A stretch of 64,000 bases of DNA from Atherinomorus stipes (Eukaryota > Chordata > Actinopteri > Atheriniformes > Atherinidae), in contig JALJCO010010161.1 of the NCBI GenBank assembly GCA_023101725.1, forward strand, positions 186,001 to 250,000, in the 5' to 3' direction. Below the pieces are notes generated by a model. The model saw only the letters and a list, made by a program, of their open reading frames with translations. It had not been told where the DNA came from and searched no databases. Below, piece by piece: positions 45,321 to 55,829 of this stretch. Both the position numbers and the translations under genes were made by a program. Positions within the stretch are counted from its first letter, which is position 1. The number at the start of each line of letters is the position of its first letter.

Positions 45321-46105
45321 GGCCGTTTCTCAATTCCTACTTTGCGTACTACATACTCGTGTACTTGTGAGTACAGACTTGTGGGTACGTACTAGAAGTC
45401 TGCACTTGTGGAGTTCACAAGCACGGACTCCACCTACTTGACGGATTGAGACAACGCAAACTTGTGACATCACCACCAACGGTGCAGCAGTGAGCAGGGC
45501 TGCCTGTCAACATGAAAATATTATTATTCTACAGCTGTTTGTTATTTATCGTTGTGGAGATGTAGAGATGGTACTGAAACAAATAAAAACAATTAAAATA
45601 ACTGCTCCAAAACAATTATAGCCTACTGAGTGGATGTTTTGTTTTTTCCCCAACGTGTAAATTATATTTATTTCCAAAACATAAGCACATTAACGCAAAC
45701 GGACAATCAGGACATAAATATATGATCGAAAACAGCTGTGAGAGGAAAGCGGGAGGAAGAGGAGGAGGAAGAGCTGCAGATAAAAGACCAAGAACAAGAA
45801 ATGATCGCTCAGGTTTGGCTGTTGGGGGCGGAGGAGGGAGGAGGAGGCTGTCAAACGCCGTGCGTGTGCAGGTGCATGCTGGGATTTATATCTGGCCAAG
45901 TACGCACGAGCCTCCTCTGATGCATGCTGGGTAAAATGGGCGGTGAAAGTTTTCATCCGGGAATTTCCAGTGAACTTGCTGAGAAGCGAACTTTTTAATG
46001 GAACATGACTTGGACCGCGGGTGATGACGTTTCACGAGTCCACGAACACGCAAGTACGCGCAAGTACGCGCAAGTACGCGCAAGTACGCAGATTGAGAAA
46101 CGGCC
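45321..46105. mobile_element. TIR element inside LTR (GGCCGTTTCTCAAT)
   Basis: The ends ggccgtttctcaattccta and, inverted, gattgagaaacggcc are flanked by CAA on both sides (45318-45320 and 46106-46108). Just inside each end are clustered copies of the word caagtac or its complement gtacttg. At the right end these form four perfect caagtacgcg units at 46051-46090. The body has GA-rich patches and no recognisable transposase. Confidence 0.75.
46051..46090. repeat. 10-bp subterminal tandem repeat (caagtacgcg)
   Basis: Four units next to the right terminus of the element 45321-46105. Complementary words recur at its left end, so they may be transposase-binding repeats. Confidence 0.85.
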
Positions 46106-46320
46106 CAAGTGTATGAGAGCAGCCTTTTAGGAGGTGTAAGTCACTGCAGCAATCAGGAGGAGCCAATGGAAACCAGACTGCAGCTGCTCCCTAATCAGCC
46201 CTCATCAGGCAGCTAACAGGGGAAAAGAAGGGCCTGCACGTAACAGACCCCCATGCTGCTGCCGTTTAGGAGGGTTAAGCCCGACCCGAACCCTTTGGCT
46301 CATCTTTGACCCAAAAAATA

Positions 46321-46885
46321 CTGAGTTCAAAGACGACAAAAACAAACTACCAGAAGAAAGTGTAAACTCTCCTCTTTCAGCAGAAAGTTTGTTTCCAGCT
46401 TTTTCTGTTTTTTAAATAATCTGCAGTAATCTAAAATGGGGTAGTTGCAGCAAAAAATGCTGCTTTCACGCAAGAAACGGACAAAACTGGCTTTTTGTGC
46501 AACAAGGTACTTCAAGCTGAAAACTGACTTTGATGCCAATATTTTTTTACTCTTTGAATATCTGAACAGCTGTTTCGTAATCGCTGCTGTCGGGTCCAAA
46601 ACGGTTATTTTTCAGGAAGTGACAAAGAACATGTGGTTTTGTAAAAACTGGACAGAAAATATCTGTATTGTTATCAGTCCTAAAAAATCTGTATCAGTCA
46701 ATCCAGATTGTTCAATATTGAAATCTCCAAAAAGATGATTAACCACAAAAAAATACAAAATGAGTTTCTAAACCTCGTCTTCACCTGTAAACGTTCTTGT
46801 TCATTGATGCCTTGTTTCTAAATGGTTCATATTATCATGCTTTTCACATTCACGACTGACATCAGTAGACCCAGACATCAAGTTA
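46321..46885. other. No gene or recognised repeat
   Basis: AT-rich noncoding sequence with small open frames on both strands. No known domain or element end was found. Confidence 0.4.
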
Positions 46886-46889
46886 TTGA

Positions 46890-47100
46890 GACTTTGGATT
46901 GAGCGATACAGATTTTTTTAGTGCTGATACTGATACCGATATTTTCTCATCAGGCGATGACCGATACAATTTGCCGATATTTGGGGGCCGATACGCCAAA
47001 ACCACTCAAAGTATCTACCAATGCAGATACCAGCAAAAACGCGCAAATATCAGCCAGCCGACGTATCGTTATATCCTTAATTGAGACATTGATGTTTTAT
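46890..47100. repeat. Worn hAT-like segment (gatactgataccgatatt)
   Basis: Repeated gatac/ccgatat words resemble the subterminal part of a fish hAT family whose other end is seen at 24585-24640. True ends and TSD are not visible. Confidence 0.35.
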
Positions 47101-47129
47101 GTATATGTCGGATATTTTTTCCCTTTCGG

Positions 47130-47722
47130 AATGAAATCATTCTGATTGAGGATTTCGGGGCAGCTGTTTCCATGGAAACTAATTCACTCCAATCTGGCGT
47201 GTAAATGCGCCAACATTTATTCAGAATAATCCTGTCTGACATGCGCAGAATGATGTTACATCACGTTATTTAAAAAGACAGAGGTCCAAAAACTGATCGT
47301 GACGGTTGTTGTGGTTTCTGCAGGACTTTAATCAGCAGCAGCTGATCCTCATGCTACTGCAGACAACCAGGAGAAAAACAGGTAGAGACAGCGTTCAGTA
47401 AAAAACAAACTTTCTGTTGCTGTCCATGGAATGACGTTGTTCACAGCCATCTGTCAAAGTGAGGAAACGTCACTCGTTGCTCGTTGACGTCTTGTTGAAG
47501 CATCGCTGTAAGAGCGCAACCTCACGACTTCCTGATTCAGCGTTTACATGATACCATGATCGGTTTGGGGAAAGGAATATTCCACCCCCATGAAACCGAA
47601 TAAAAATTCATTCGGTTCAGCGCTTTTCATTTGGAAAGACGTGTTTACATGGATCATTTTCACTCCGAACGAGCTTTTAAACCGAAAGCAATCGGTATAT
47701 TTGGGTCCATGTAAACGCAGCC
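47130..47722. mobile_element. Element with gcgtttacatg-type ends
   Basis: The right part has gcgtttacatgataccatga and ends ggtccatgtaaacgcagcc. The left part has gcagctgtttccatggaaac and the word gtgtaaatgcgcc. These resemble the ends of a fish DNA element that starts ggctgcgtttacatg. The left boundary is uncertain. Confidence 0.45.
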
Positions 47723-47729
47723 AGTGATG

Positions 47730-48560
47730 CATGAATGTTTTACATTTTCCTTAAACTGTACCTGAAAGCTGAATCCACAACTTTTGTGAGCCGTGTATCT
47801 ATAATTCTTCTCCAGGAAATCTGATGAGTAATAAGAAATACCAGAAACGCAAACTTTTAGAGAAAACTAAAAGTAAAGAACCGGGCGAGCCAGCTGCACA
47901 ACACATTGCATTTTTATGGAAATATCTGCGACATCAAAGATGACAATGTTCAACAGCCTGTGGAAAAAACTGAGAAAAAGTGCCTTTATCCGCAGAGACA
48001 AACCGCATCCCTACATCACTCCCTTGATTGTATTTTTCTAAAAATGGCCACTTTCAATAAAGGATTTAAGATCAGAACAGAAGTGGCTTTTTCAGAGGTG
48101 CAAAGGTTTTCTCTCTTTGATGTCGTTGCATTGCTATCTGTCTTTTAAAATGTCAGTCCTCCATCATCTCTCTTCACTTCACTATTGATTGTTAAGCTCC
48201 TGAGTGCCAGATGCATTAGTCACAGACGCTTTGGTCCAGGCAAATAAAGAATAAATGAAAATTTAAAGGCTTTTATCAAGCCTTTGCTTCTTGCTATTCT
48301 ATTTATTTGGTAAAGAAAACTTAGTTCCAGCTGTTGCTGAGCGTTTACTGTTAAAAAATCATTTATATTTTTATTACACATAAACTTAGATGTCTTTCTC
48401 AGACTTATGATTTTGAAGTTACAACGGAGCAGATGTGTGAGACATCAAAAAAATATTGTTTGAGGATTTCTAAAATTAACATTTTTAAATGTTCTGACAT
48501 GAAAATTATTGCTCTTAGCACAATTTCTAATTTAGAAGTTTAAAAAAGGACGAGACTTGG
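47730..48560. other. No gene or recognised repeat
   Basis: AT-rich noncoding DNA with a G run at about 48559-48568. No coding frame with a known domain. Confidence 0.4.
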
Positions 48561-48564
48561 GGGG

Positions 48565-48700
48565 GGGGGAACGCAGGGCACGCTAGGAGAACTACGTCTC
48601 TTAGCTGGCCTGGGAATGCCTTCGGTTCCCCCCGGATGCTGGATGCTGGCAGCCGCCCCCATGACCCGACCTTGGATAAGCAGAAAGAAAATGGATGGAC
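48565..48700 (+). mobile_element. Fish LINE-type 3' end with GGAT tail
   Basis: It contains gcacgctaggagaactacgt, tggcctgggaatgccttcgg, cagccgcccccatgacccga and ends ggataagcagaaagaaaatg followed by atggacggatg. This is the order of an abundant fish LINE/SINE 3' end. The 5' part is absent. Confidence 0.7.
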
Positions 48701-48789
48701 GGATGTTTAAAAAAGGAATTAAAACTAATTATTGCGTTAGCAAACGAAAACTGGACTTAAAATGCAGGTAAACATTGTAGTTTTAAAGA

Positions 48790-49060
48790 AATCCATCCTT
48801 TAATCCCAGTGCAGCATCACTGGAGCCGGTCTTAACCGCGGCTACCGGGGAACAGTAAAGTCCCCGGGCTGATTGCCAGCTGATCATAGGAGACACAACC
48901 ACGACTGCTCACTTTGAAAAAGGCCAACTACCCAAACATCCGTGATTCTGGACCGTGGAAAGAAGCCAGATCACCCCGTCCCTGCTGAGGTTTGAACCGG
49001 TCACCTTTTTGATGCAAAGATGCTAACCACCACATCACCATGCAGCCCTCACATAAACTG
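48790..49060 (-). mobile_element. SINE-like repeat, reverse copy
   Basis: The minus strand reads ctgcatggtgatgtggtggt, tagcatctttgcatc and ggtgaccggttcaaacctca, which parallels the head of the copy at 2521-2770. The B-box-like ggttcaaacct is retained. The distal part differs from that copy. Confidence 0.6.
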
Positions 49061-49870
49061 GACCAGCACACTCAGATTATGCATGTAGGGGTCAAATCAC
49101 TCGAGGGGGCCTTCACGCTCTGCACATGCTTAATTACCATAGTTCTGCATTTTTTCTAACAAACTAGAACACATTATTCTTTTCTATTCATCTACTGATT
49201 TAGTGTTTTGAATGTGTTGCATTTTCTCAGTCAACAGATTCACAACATCAATAAAATAAGTCGTGTACATACACTTGGACGAGGTCTGTGGTGTCGTTAA
49301 ACGGGAAGGTCAAGTTAATAGTAGCTTAACTCAGCTGTGCATTTAACCGTGCTGACTGACAGATAGCTCTCAGACATATAACTGTGGAGTCAACGGCAGA
49401 GGAAGCACTCAGTGTGGAAACCAATCTGAGCCGTGTGACAGCGTCAGATATCAAAACGTTATTCTAAGCAAAGAGATGCCATCTCAGTGTCAAGTTCAAG
49501 CACCTTTTAGCATTTTTCAAGAGAATGGAAAATCAATATGTCACGCTTAATGCGCCGCGAGATACAGCAGTGGAGAAACTTATACACGACTCACCGAATG
49601 AGGAATGCAAAACTCCAATCAGCACGTCACGTCCAAGTGTCGACTGTTATTGATCTTTTAGTTACCCGACCTCAACCCCGCCGAACGCCGACGGGTTTCA
49701 AAGCTGGGAAAGACACTCGACATCACAAGCAGCTGGATAGAAATCTGCAGATTCGGCTTCAGAAATGATTTCTGACAACTGCTTTTAGAGGTTCTACTTT
49801 CAGGTCAGAGTGGATAACGACCGTGCAGAGAGGGAGCCGAGTGGTGGCTGCAGGGGACGGGCCGAAAGTT
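49061..49870. other. No gene or recognised repeat
   Basis: Mixed noncoding DNA. A 76-codon frame at 49538-49768 shows no recognisable domain. Confidence 0.4.
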
Positions 49871-49876
49871 TAGACC

Positions 49877-50062
49877 AGGGGGGTCCAGCTCCGGTCCTCG
49901 AGGGCCACAATCCTGCAGCTTTTCCATGTCTCCCTTCTCCAACACACAGTTGACTCAAATTCATCGGCTTTTAGATTCATTTCATTTGGGTCAGCTGTGC
50001 TGGTGCACGGAGGCGTGGAAAAGCGTCGGGACAGCGGCCCGCGAGGACCGACTTCGGACCCA
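49877..50062. repeat. Palindromic hAT-type MITE (cctcgagggccacaatcctg)
   Basis: The left arm, ggtcctcgagggccacaatc, pairs with the right, cggcccgcgaggaccgac. The core has ctccaacacacagttgactc. It is the same broad family as 9824-10010 and directly abuts MITE copy (h). Confidence 0.5.
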
Positions 50063-50520
50063 TTAAAGACGGGAAAAAAAAATCAGCCATCAGTGAAATA
50101 AGTTGAAATTGATTAAAGTAATAATAAATCAAAATTTTGACAAAATCACAACATTGATTTTGAATTGTGGTTCAACAAAAATAACAAAAACAAACAAACA
50201 AAAAATAAAACAAGCATCGTTGGGCTCCTGAACCAGAATTTTAGTGAGGGACAGTTTGAAGCAATCACTGCAATCAGGTGTTTTCTGTAACATCCAATCA
50301 GACGTCTGCACCTGTTGACAGCCATGTTGGTCCACCATGTTTGTTTGTTTGTTTTTTAAACCACAACTCAAAATCAATGTTTTGCTTTACTGAATTATAA
50401 TTAATAATTGTAACTGATAATTATAATTTAGTCTATTATTATTAGTTTTTTCAGTTTCTTGTTTGAGTGACTTTTTGTGAATTCAGCCTTTTCTTTCACG
50501 GGAGTGTGTACGAACTTTGG
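50063..50520 (+). mobile_element. Tc1-like MITE copy (h)
   Basis: It has the arm aatcagccatcagtgaaata, the middle cagacgtctgcacctgttga, and gaattcagccttttctttca followed by a worn right end. The left terminus is lost at the junction with the neighbouring repeat. Confidence 0.7.
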
Positions 50521-50719
50521 GCCTGAACCGTACATGCATTTAGCTGATGTTTATGTCTTATTGTCCGATGGCAAATGCAGACGTAGAAAAAAGTTATTGT
50601 ACAAGCTACACACATGTTTCAATGCTGCAGGTACCCTTAGGGTTGAAATGGTACAAATGTGTACTTTCTATTACTTTGGACCTTTTTTCATAGTATATAG
50701 GTACTTCTGGCCTCATAAA

Positions 50720-51791
50720 CTTGCCCATGAGATCAAACGGGAAAACTGCACTAAATAAGTTACTGGACTGTCTAAGTGATGTTAAACAGCGGCTAGCACA
50801 GAACCTTCTGCTCTTAATTGACAGTAAGACAGAAAGCATTTTGTTTGGTACGTCTCCCATGTCAAATGTTCTCACAGACTGTGATTCTCTGGCCCCCTTT
50901 TTTAAATCACATGTCAAGAATCTTGGAGTAACATTTGACAGCAAACTGAAATTTGACAAACAAGTTAGCGCCGTGGTGAGAACCAGTTTTTTCCAGCTTC
51001 GCCTCTTGGCCAAAGTGAAGCCTTTTCTCAGTCGGCAAGACCTAGAGAAGGCAATTCATGCATTTATAAGTTCAAGACTGGACTACTGCAATGCCCTCTA
51101 TGTCGGCCTAAACCAGTCTTTGATTTCACGTCTTCAACTCGTTCAGAACGCTGCAGCCCGATTTTTAACTGGTACGTCTAGATGTGAACACATCACCCCC
51201 GTGCTGTCGTCGCTTCACTGGCTTCCCGTTCATTTCAGAGTCGATTTTAAACTTTTGTTGTTTGTTTTTATCGAGTTTCACGGCCAGGCGCCCTCCTATT
51301 TATCAGATACTTTAACTATCCGTGATCACGGTAGGGCCCTGCGTTCTTCGGGTCAGCTTTTGCTTGAGGTCCCGGTCAGATACAAGCAGTGGGGTGACCG
51401 TTCTTTTGCTGTTGCTGCTCCTCGGTTGTGGAACAAACTGCCCCTGGACATTCGCATCACCACTGATCTCGGCCTTTTTAAATCAAAGCTAAAGACCCAC
51501 CTTTTCAGATTCGCCTTTAACTCCATCTAGGTTAGTTTTTTTAGGTAAGGTTTTTATTTATTTATTTGTCCATCTATTTTTAACTTATTTTATGCGTTTC
51601 CTACAGGCTCTTAATACCCTGCGGCGCTATGGCACTTCCCAGTTATTTCTTATTTCTTTCTTATCCTGTTTTATTGATTTTTCTGTTTTATGTATCGATG
51701 TACCTTTATGGCTTAATTGTGAAGCACTTTGAGTACCATTCTGGTTATTGTAAAGGGCTATACAAATAAAAGTTGATTGATTGATTGATTG
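50720..51791 (+). mobile_element. 5'-truncated L2-clade LINE with GATT tail
   Basis: The element begins within the reverse transcriptase reading frame and ends with gcactttgagtaccattctg, gtaaagggctatacaaataa and a (gatt)n tail at about 51774-51792. It is flanked by the 5-bp TSD ataaa. The insertion site is known exactly because the interrupted repeat is continuous at 15416-15985. Confidence 0.85.
50721..51530 (+). CDS. L2-clade LINE reverse transcriptase, C-terminal part (269 aa)
   Basis: The product is the C-terminal part of a LINE polyprotein, which copies element RNA at a nicked target. Residues about 20-45 include LLLLIDSKTESILFG, matching the end of the reverse transcriptase palm (usual form: N-LLLN--KTE-I-FG). 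LGVTFDSKLKFDKQV, SSRLDYCNALYVGL, QNAAARFLTGT and LHWLPVHFRVDFK follow in the order of fish L2/Jockey-group proteins. FAVAAPRLWNKLP and FKSKLKTHLFRF form the conserved end. The catalytic FADD motif and the endonuclease lie upstream and are absent because of 5' truncation, so the element cannot move itself. The methionine is not a native start; translation of the parental protein would run in from upstream. No stops or frameshifts occur in 269 codons, so the insertion is fairly young. Confidence 0.85.
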   Translation: MPMRSNGKTALNKLLDCLSDVKQRLAQNLLLLIDSKTESILFGTSPMSNVLTDCDSLAPFFKSHVKNLGVTFDSKLKFDKQVSAVVRTSFFQLRLLAKVKPFLSRQDLEKAIHAFISSRLDYCNALYVGLNQSLISRLQLVQNAAARFLTGTSRCEHITPVLSSLHWLPVHFRVDFKLLLFVFIEFHGQAPSYLSDTLTIRDHGRALRSSGQLLLEVPVRYKQWGDRSFAVAAPRLWNKLPLDIRITTDLGLFKSKLKTHLFRFAFNSI

Positions 51792-52011
51792 ATAAAGACC
51801 AATATTGTACTTTTGAGAGAATATTTGTGAAACATGTACCTACAGGTACAGAAATGTTCCTGTCTGTACCTCCATGTTTCTGAGAGTGTATGATTTGTTT
51901 TGTCTGTAGTTTAGAGCTGTATTTGTTATGTCTCGTATCTTTGTTTGAACTGTACATCTGCTGTATACGAAAATCAATAAAAAAAACCCCACTTTATTTA
52001 TTTATAGTACA

Positions 52012-52215
52012 TGGAAGTAGTGACCAAGTGGTTAGAGAAGTGGACTTTGGACTGGAGGACCCAAGTTAAAATCCCCAGGCCGGCAATTCGACATCCATGC
52101 AGAAAAACTACACGTGACTTTCTGTGCCACCGTAATGAGGGTAAAAGTCCGCACGGCCTCGCTAGAACCAGCTTCAGGGTCCTCCACTGGGACTTCGCAT
52201 CATTTCTCAGCACGT
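52012..52215 (+). mobile_element. tRNA-derived SINE-like sequence
   Basis: It opens gtgaccaagtggttagagaa, which resembles a pol III A box of a Ser/Leu-like tRNA. Cccaagttaaaatccccagg, resembling a worn B box, follows about 50 bp later. The rest is unique-looking. It does not fold as a functional tRNA by eye (no paired acceptor ends). Confidence 0.5.
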
Positions 52216-52229
52216 ACGAATAAATGTCT

Positions 52230-53460
52230 GTTTATTCTTAAAAAATGAGTTTGAGGAGACTTGAGTGCCTTATTTTATGGGGAATTTGATGTATCACAAC
52301 TCATTAGATATAATTTGATTTCTCTGTCAGATGAGAGACAACTCTTTGACATATTTTGATATATTCCCACAAGACTCATAAAAAAAAAGGATGCATATGA
52401 TGTAACTCAGCACTGGCTCTTTCAGACGCGAGCAGACAGGATATCTGCTTTGTTCATAAATATCCTAATCCTCCTCCACTCAACGAGAGTCTCTCTCATG
52501 TCAACTAGTGATGAATCATTCCGCCTAACCCTGAAACGGCTGAACTGGCAATGATGACAAATGTCAGAGTAGGAAGGACTTGTGGCGCCACAATCCCTCA
52601 CTGTCAGAAAGTTTGCTTCACCCAGACAGCCCCCCTTGAATCTTTTTCCTGTGGTCAGCTCTGACTTACAGCCACTTGGTCATTTAACATTTATAGATGT
52701 GAGAAAAATTGTATTTTGTTCTTTTTAATCCCCCACGATGCTTGACAGCTTTGCCCTAAGAGCTTCATCCTCATAACAGCACTGTTTAGCCGATATTTTC
52801 TGAGCTTTTCCGCGCAGCCTCAGCCCCCCTAATTTACAGCCTTGACACATCCAGGCCAAAAAATAAATAAATATAAATGCCACACTTTAAAAGCATAAAC
52901 AGTTCATCATGTTTGTCCTACCTAACCTACGGAGAAAAGATGCTGAACATTAATGGAGAAAGAGATGGGATATTTTTTATCTTTGTCATATTTATTCATC
53001 AAATTACAATATTAAGTGGGTGCTGCTGAATATCTTTACAAAGAGCAAATGACTTTAATTTAAATTACATTCAGAATCACCTGTAATTAATTCTTCATGC
53101 TTCACATGAATAGGTACAGCGAACAGGCTGTCAGGAATGGTTGTCAAATTAGCCTCCATTGACATTAATTGGATGCACTACTCCCACTTGTAATGATTAT
53201 TTTTCCTCTTCTTTGCCTCTTTTTCTTGAAGTATCATCATACAGTGTTCGCTAATTTCAGATAACATAGATAAGCCACTGATATTAGACGCCCATTAGAA
53301 CATTTCAGTGTAGTGAGAAACAGTGGAGTTGCTTTCTGATACAGCACGACGTAAATGTTTCCATTAGCATCTAATGTGCATTGAAATGGTCTCCTCTCCG
53401 GTCGCAACTTTTAAAACAGTCTGACCTTCAAACTGTCGACCAGCGATGGATACAGTAATG
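52230..53460. other. Repeat-poor noncoding stretch; candidate conserved block
   Basis: About 1.2 kb without recognised repeats. It contains homeodomain-type words (taattaatt near 53086, cattaattgg near 53165). The style is that of unique regulatory DNA, but only comparison can show this. Confidence 0.4.
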
Positions 53461-53469
53461 CCGAGAAAG

Positions 53470-53585
53470 CAGGGATCCTCAATCCTGAATCTTCAGGTTT
53501 TACTGTTTAACTACTGAAACGCAGCTGACTCAAATCAACGAGTAATCAGGGAAATTTCTAAAACTTGCAGGATTGAGGATCCCTG
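53470..53585. mobile_element. 116-bp palindromic MITE
   Basis: The ends cagggatcctcaatcctgaa and, inverted, caggattgaggatccctg are perfect over about 18 bp. It is related to 9824-10010. No clear 8-bp TSD is visible. Confidence 0.75.
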
Positions 53586-53589
53586 TTAT

Positions 53590-55340
53590 AAACAGCACAT
53601 TGTGCTCCAAATTATTTTGCATTATGAACTTTTTTTTTCGAAGTGAATGAAAGTTAAAATGACTTTTTATTCTTTGTGATCTAATTTTTTTCAAAAACAA
53701 AACTATAAATGACGAAATGTTATCAAATCATTTGAAACAAAGAGTCTCAACTTTTATGTTGAGCAGTTAGAAAACATTTAACCATTTAACCATGTAAAGA
53801 ACAGAAGAATTTTCCCATTGAATTTTTTGGATTATTAGAGATATTTTTTCTAAAAACAAATCATCAAAACATTTTTATATATCTGGTTCCATGTCAACAT
53901 CGCAGGCCATCATCGTGCAAAATCTTTTACTATATTCCTTCTGTAATTATGCTTATAAACACAGACAACACTCATTTTAGACTAAATTTACTTATTTTCA
54001 AACATGTATGTATTTGACTTATGTACAAGATTTCATACACCAGATTTTATTTATTGAAATTTTATGACATTTATGTAAACATTTTTGATTGAATTAATCT
54101 AATGATCAGTTAATGTCACACTTTTACCCATACGCCCATGTGCTGTTTTCTTGAATGTAGTTTCATAACATCTCTGACGTTTATAACAAACCAAACTGTT
54201 TTAAAATCGGTAGAAAACTGAGCAAGTTGTGTTAATTTAAAAAGTACATGCGCCATTAATACAATGTGATGAGTAGGCGAGCTTACTGTAGCAAGATGGC
54301 CACCAGTGCCGACGTTTGACTCCGTTGACCGACTGTGGGGGCGCCCTATCTGGCAAAACTAAAACTTAAATGTTAAATATAGTGAAGACTTTCATGCAGG
54401 ATCATTTGGAACAAAGTGTACGAATAGTTCATGCAACCGTCTTTAGGAAAAGGCCCAATTCCAGTTCCCATTTTCATCCCTACCCCTTCCTCATGGACCT
54501 AGTGTTCGGTATTGAACTGGGACAACCCTTCGAAATCCTCATGCGTCACCAACAGTCATCCGTGGCACAGTAAACTGATGTAACGGTTGTTTCTAGAGGA
54601 GTTTGCAAAGCCGTCTGCAGCAGCAACTAAAAGCACTCGGAGAGTTCAGACCTCCTCCATGCAGCTCCACGTATCTTTGTGTGTTCTGGATCATCGAATC
54701 CTGAATTTTCTCTGGATCCGGATCAACTTTGGAAACATTCTAGAACTCATTCAGATCCTTTCTTGTAATTTTTTACCAACACTCGGACCGTTTGTATGGA
54801 AAAAACGTGTCCTATCAGGGTGATGATGATGTAAGAGTGTTCAGGCGTTGGTAAGGAGGTTTGATGTTCACCATGGGGGGTCGGTCAGACACACAGGACT
54901 CACTGGTACAGTTAACTGTGTTTACTGGTCACTCTGAATCACAACAGCACAGTAATGCAGCAAACGACAGGATTCCAGGTGGAACTGCAGGTAGTTCAGG
55001 TGAATGTGGATGGAAGTGAGTTTGGTCTATAAACAGAAATACAAAGAAGCCATGAGGAACATTCGTTCAGCAAAGAAACACATTCAAGATATTAATTATT
55101 ACTAATAAATCCTTCCAGTTAGGACTAAACATGCATATGTGTCAGAGGCTAACAGTTGCAGTAACGGGCATGTAGCAGGGCAGCTAGCTTAATAGCATAA
55201 ACAGGCTCATGGTAAACGGAGGAAACTTCTGAATAAGCAGATCAGCTAAATAACATTAAAGCTAAATAAACATCCTGTTCAGCAGAAATACAACCAGTTA
55301 CTTCCAGTTCTTCACCGACGCACACAGTTCACCATCTTCA
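53590..55340. other. AT-rich noncoding DNA, no gene
   Basis: AT-rich to about 54250, then mixed. Small frames (for example 54370-54573) lack known domains. A weak similarity around 54705-54730 (ctggatccggatcaac) recalls the repeat at 55600-55815. Confidence 0.4.
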
Positions 55341-55350
55341 CCTGCTACAA

Positions 55351-55475
55351 GTCTGTCCAACTGTCCTCTGTCCACGTCTGTCCAACTGTCTTCCCTCCTG
55401 GTCTGTCCAACTGTCTTCCCTCCTGGTCTGTCCAACTGTCTTCTCTCCTGGTCTGTCCAACTGTCTTCTCTCCTC
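55351..55475. repeat. 25-bp minisatellite, five units
   Basis: Five units of gtctgtccaactgtcttc(c/t)c with tcctg, with a few substitutions, mostly in the first unit. Confidence 0.9.
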
Positions 55476-55599
55476 GTGCTCGCTGCTGCTCATAAGTTTC
55501 ATTTCTGCATCATGACATCATCATGTGCTCAGTAGCAGCGGCACACTTCTGCCACCAGGAGGCGCTCACGCCTCATCAACATTCTTTCCAACATGGCCG

Positions 55600-55815
55600 A
55601 CCTCACAATGATAACAATCCTTCAGAACTTTCCTGGATCCAGAAGCTGATCCGGATCACCACCAACATTTACTGGCTTCGTCTTTGGACTGAGACACACG
55701 GATGGTGAAGATTTCAGGTCAATCCGTCCAGAACTTTTTCTGGAAAGTTGCTGACGGACGGACGGACAAACAAACCAATGCTACCGAAAACGACCTCCTT
55801 GGCGGAGGTAGTAAT
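55600..55815 (+). repeat. Fish repeat ending ctccttggcggaggta
   Basis: It has tcctggatccagaagctgat, ccggatcaccaccaacattt, a gacg tandem run near 55753, and ends gaccaatgctaccgaaaacg and ctccttggcggaggta. This order recurs in many fish genomes. It appears to be a retroposon-like or miniature repeat, but the class is not certain. Confidence 0.5.
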
Positions 55816-55829
55816 CTCCCTTTCCTGGG

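Larger units (their letters stand above)
44888..46245 (-). repeat. 5' LTR, interrupted by a DNA element
   Basis: On the minus strand it starts TGTTACGTGCAGGCCC (outer end 46245) and ends ...GGCTGTAACA (44888), so TGTTAC/GTAACA form the terminal inverted repeat of the LTR. Removing the insertion 45321-46105 leaves about 570 bp. No matching 3' LTR is visible downstream, so the element is truncated. The CAT-rich and TATA-like parts were not resolved. Confidence 0.75.
50588..51890 (-). mobile_element. Second copy of the 15416-15985 TIR family, split by L2
   Basis: The left piece (ttgtacaagctacacacatg, taggtacttctggcctcata) and right piece (aaagaccaatattgtacttt ... cctccatgtttctgagagtg) are the reverse complement of 15416-15640. 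They join at ataaa, which is duplicated (50715-50719 and 51792-51796) around the L2 insertion. Confidence 0.75.

Noticed and set aside
50721..51530. Host gene encoding a reverse-transcriptase-like protein
   Set aside because: It ends in a LINE 3' tail, is flanked by a TSD and interrupts another repeat, so it is a retroposed fragment and not a host gene.
52012..52086. Possible tRNA gene
   Set aside because: Only A-box-like and B-box-like words are present. The acceptor stem does not pair and no anticodon arm could be placed, so I call it a SINE head.
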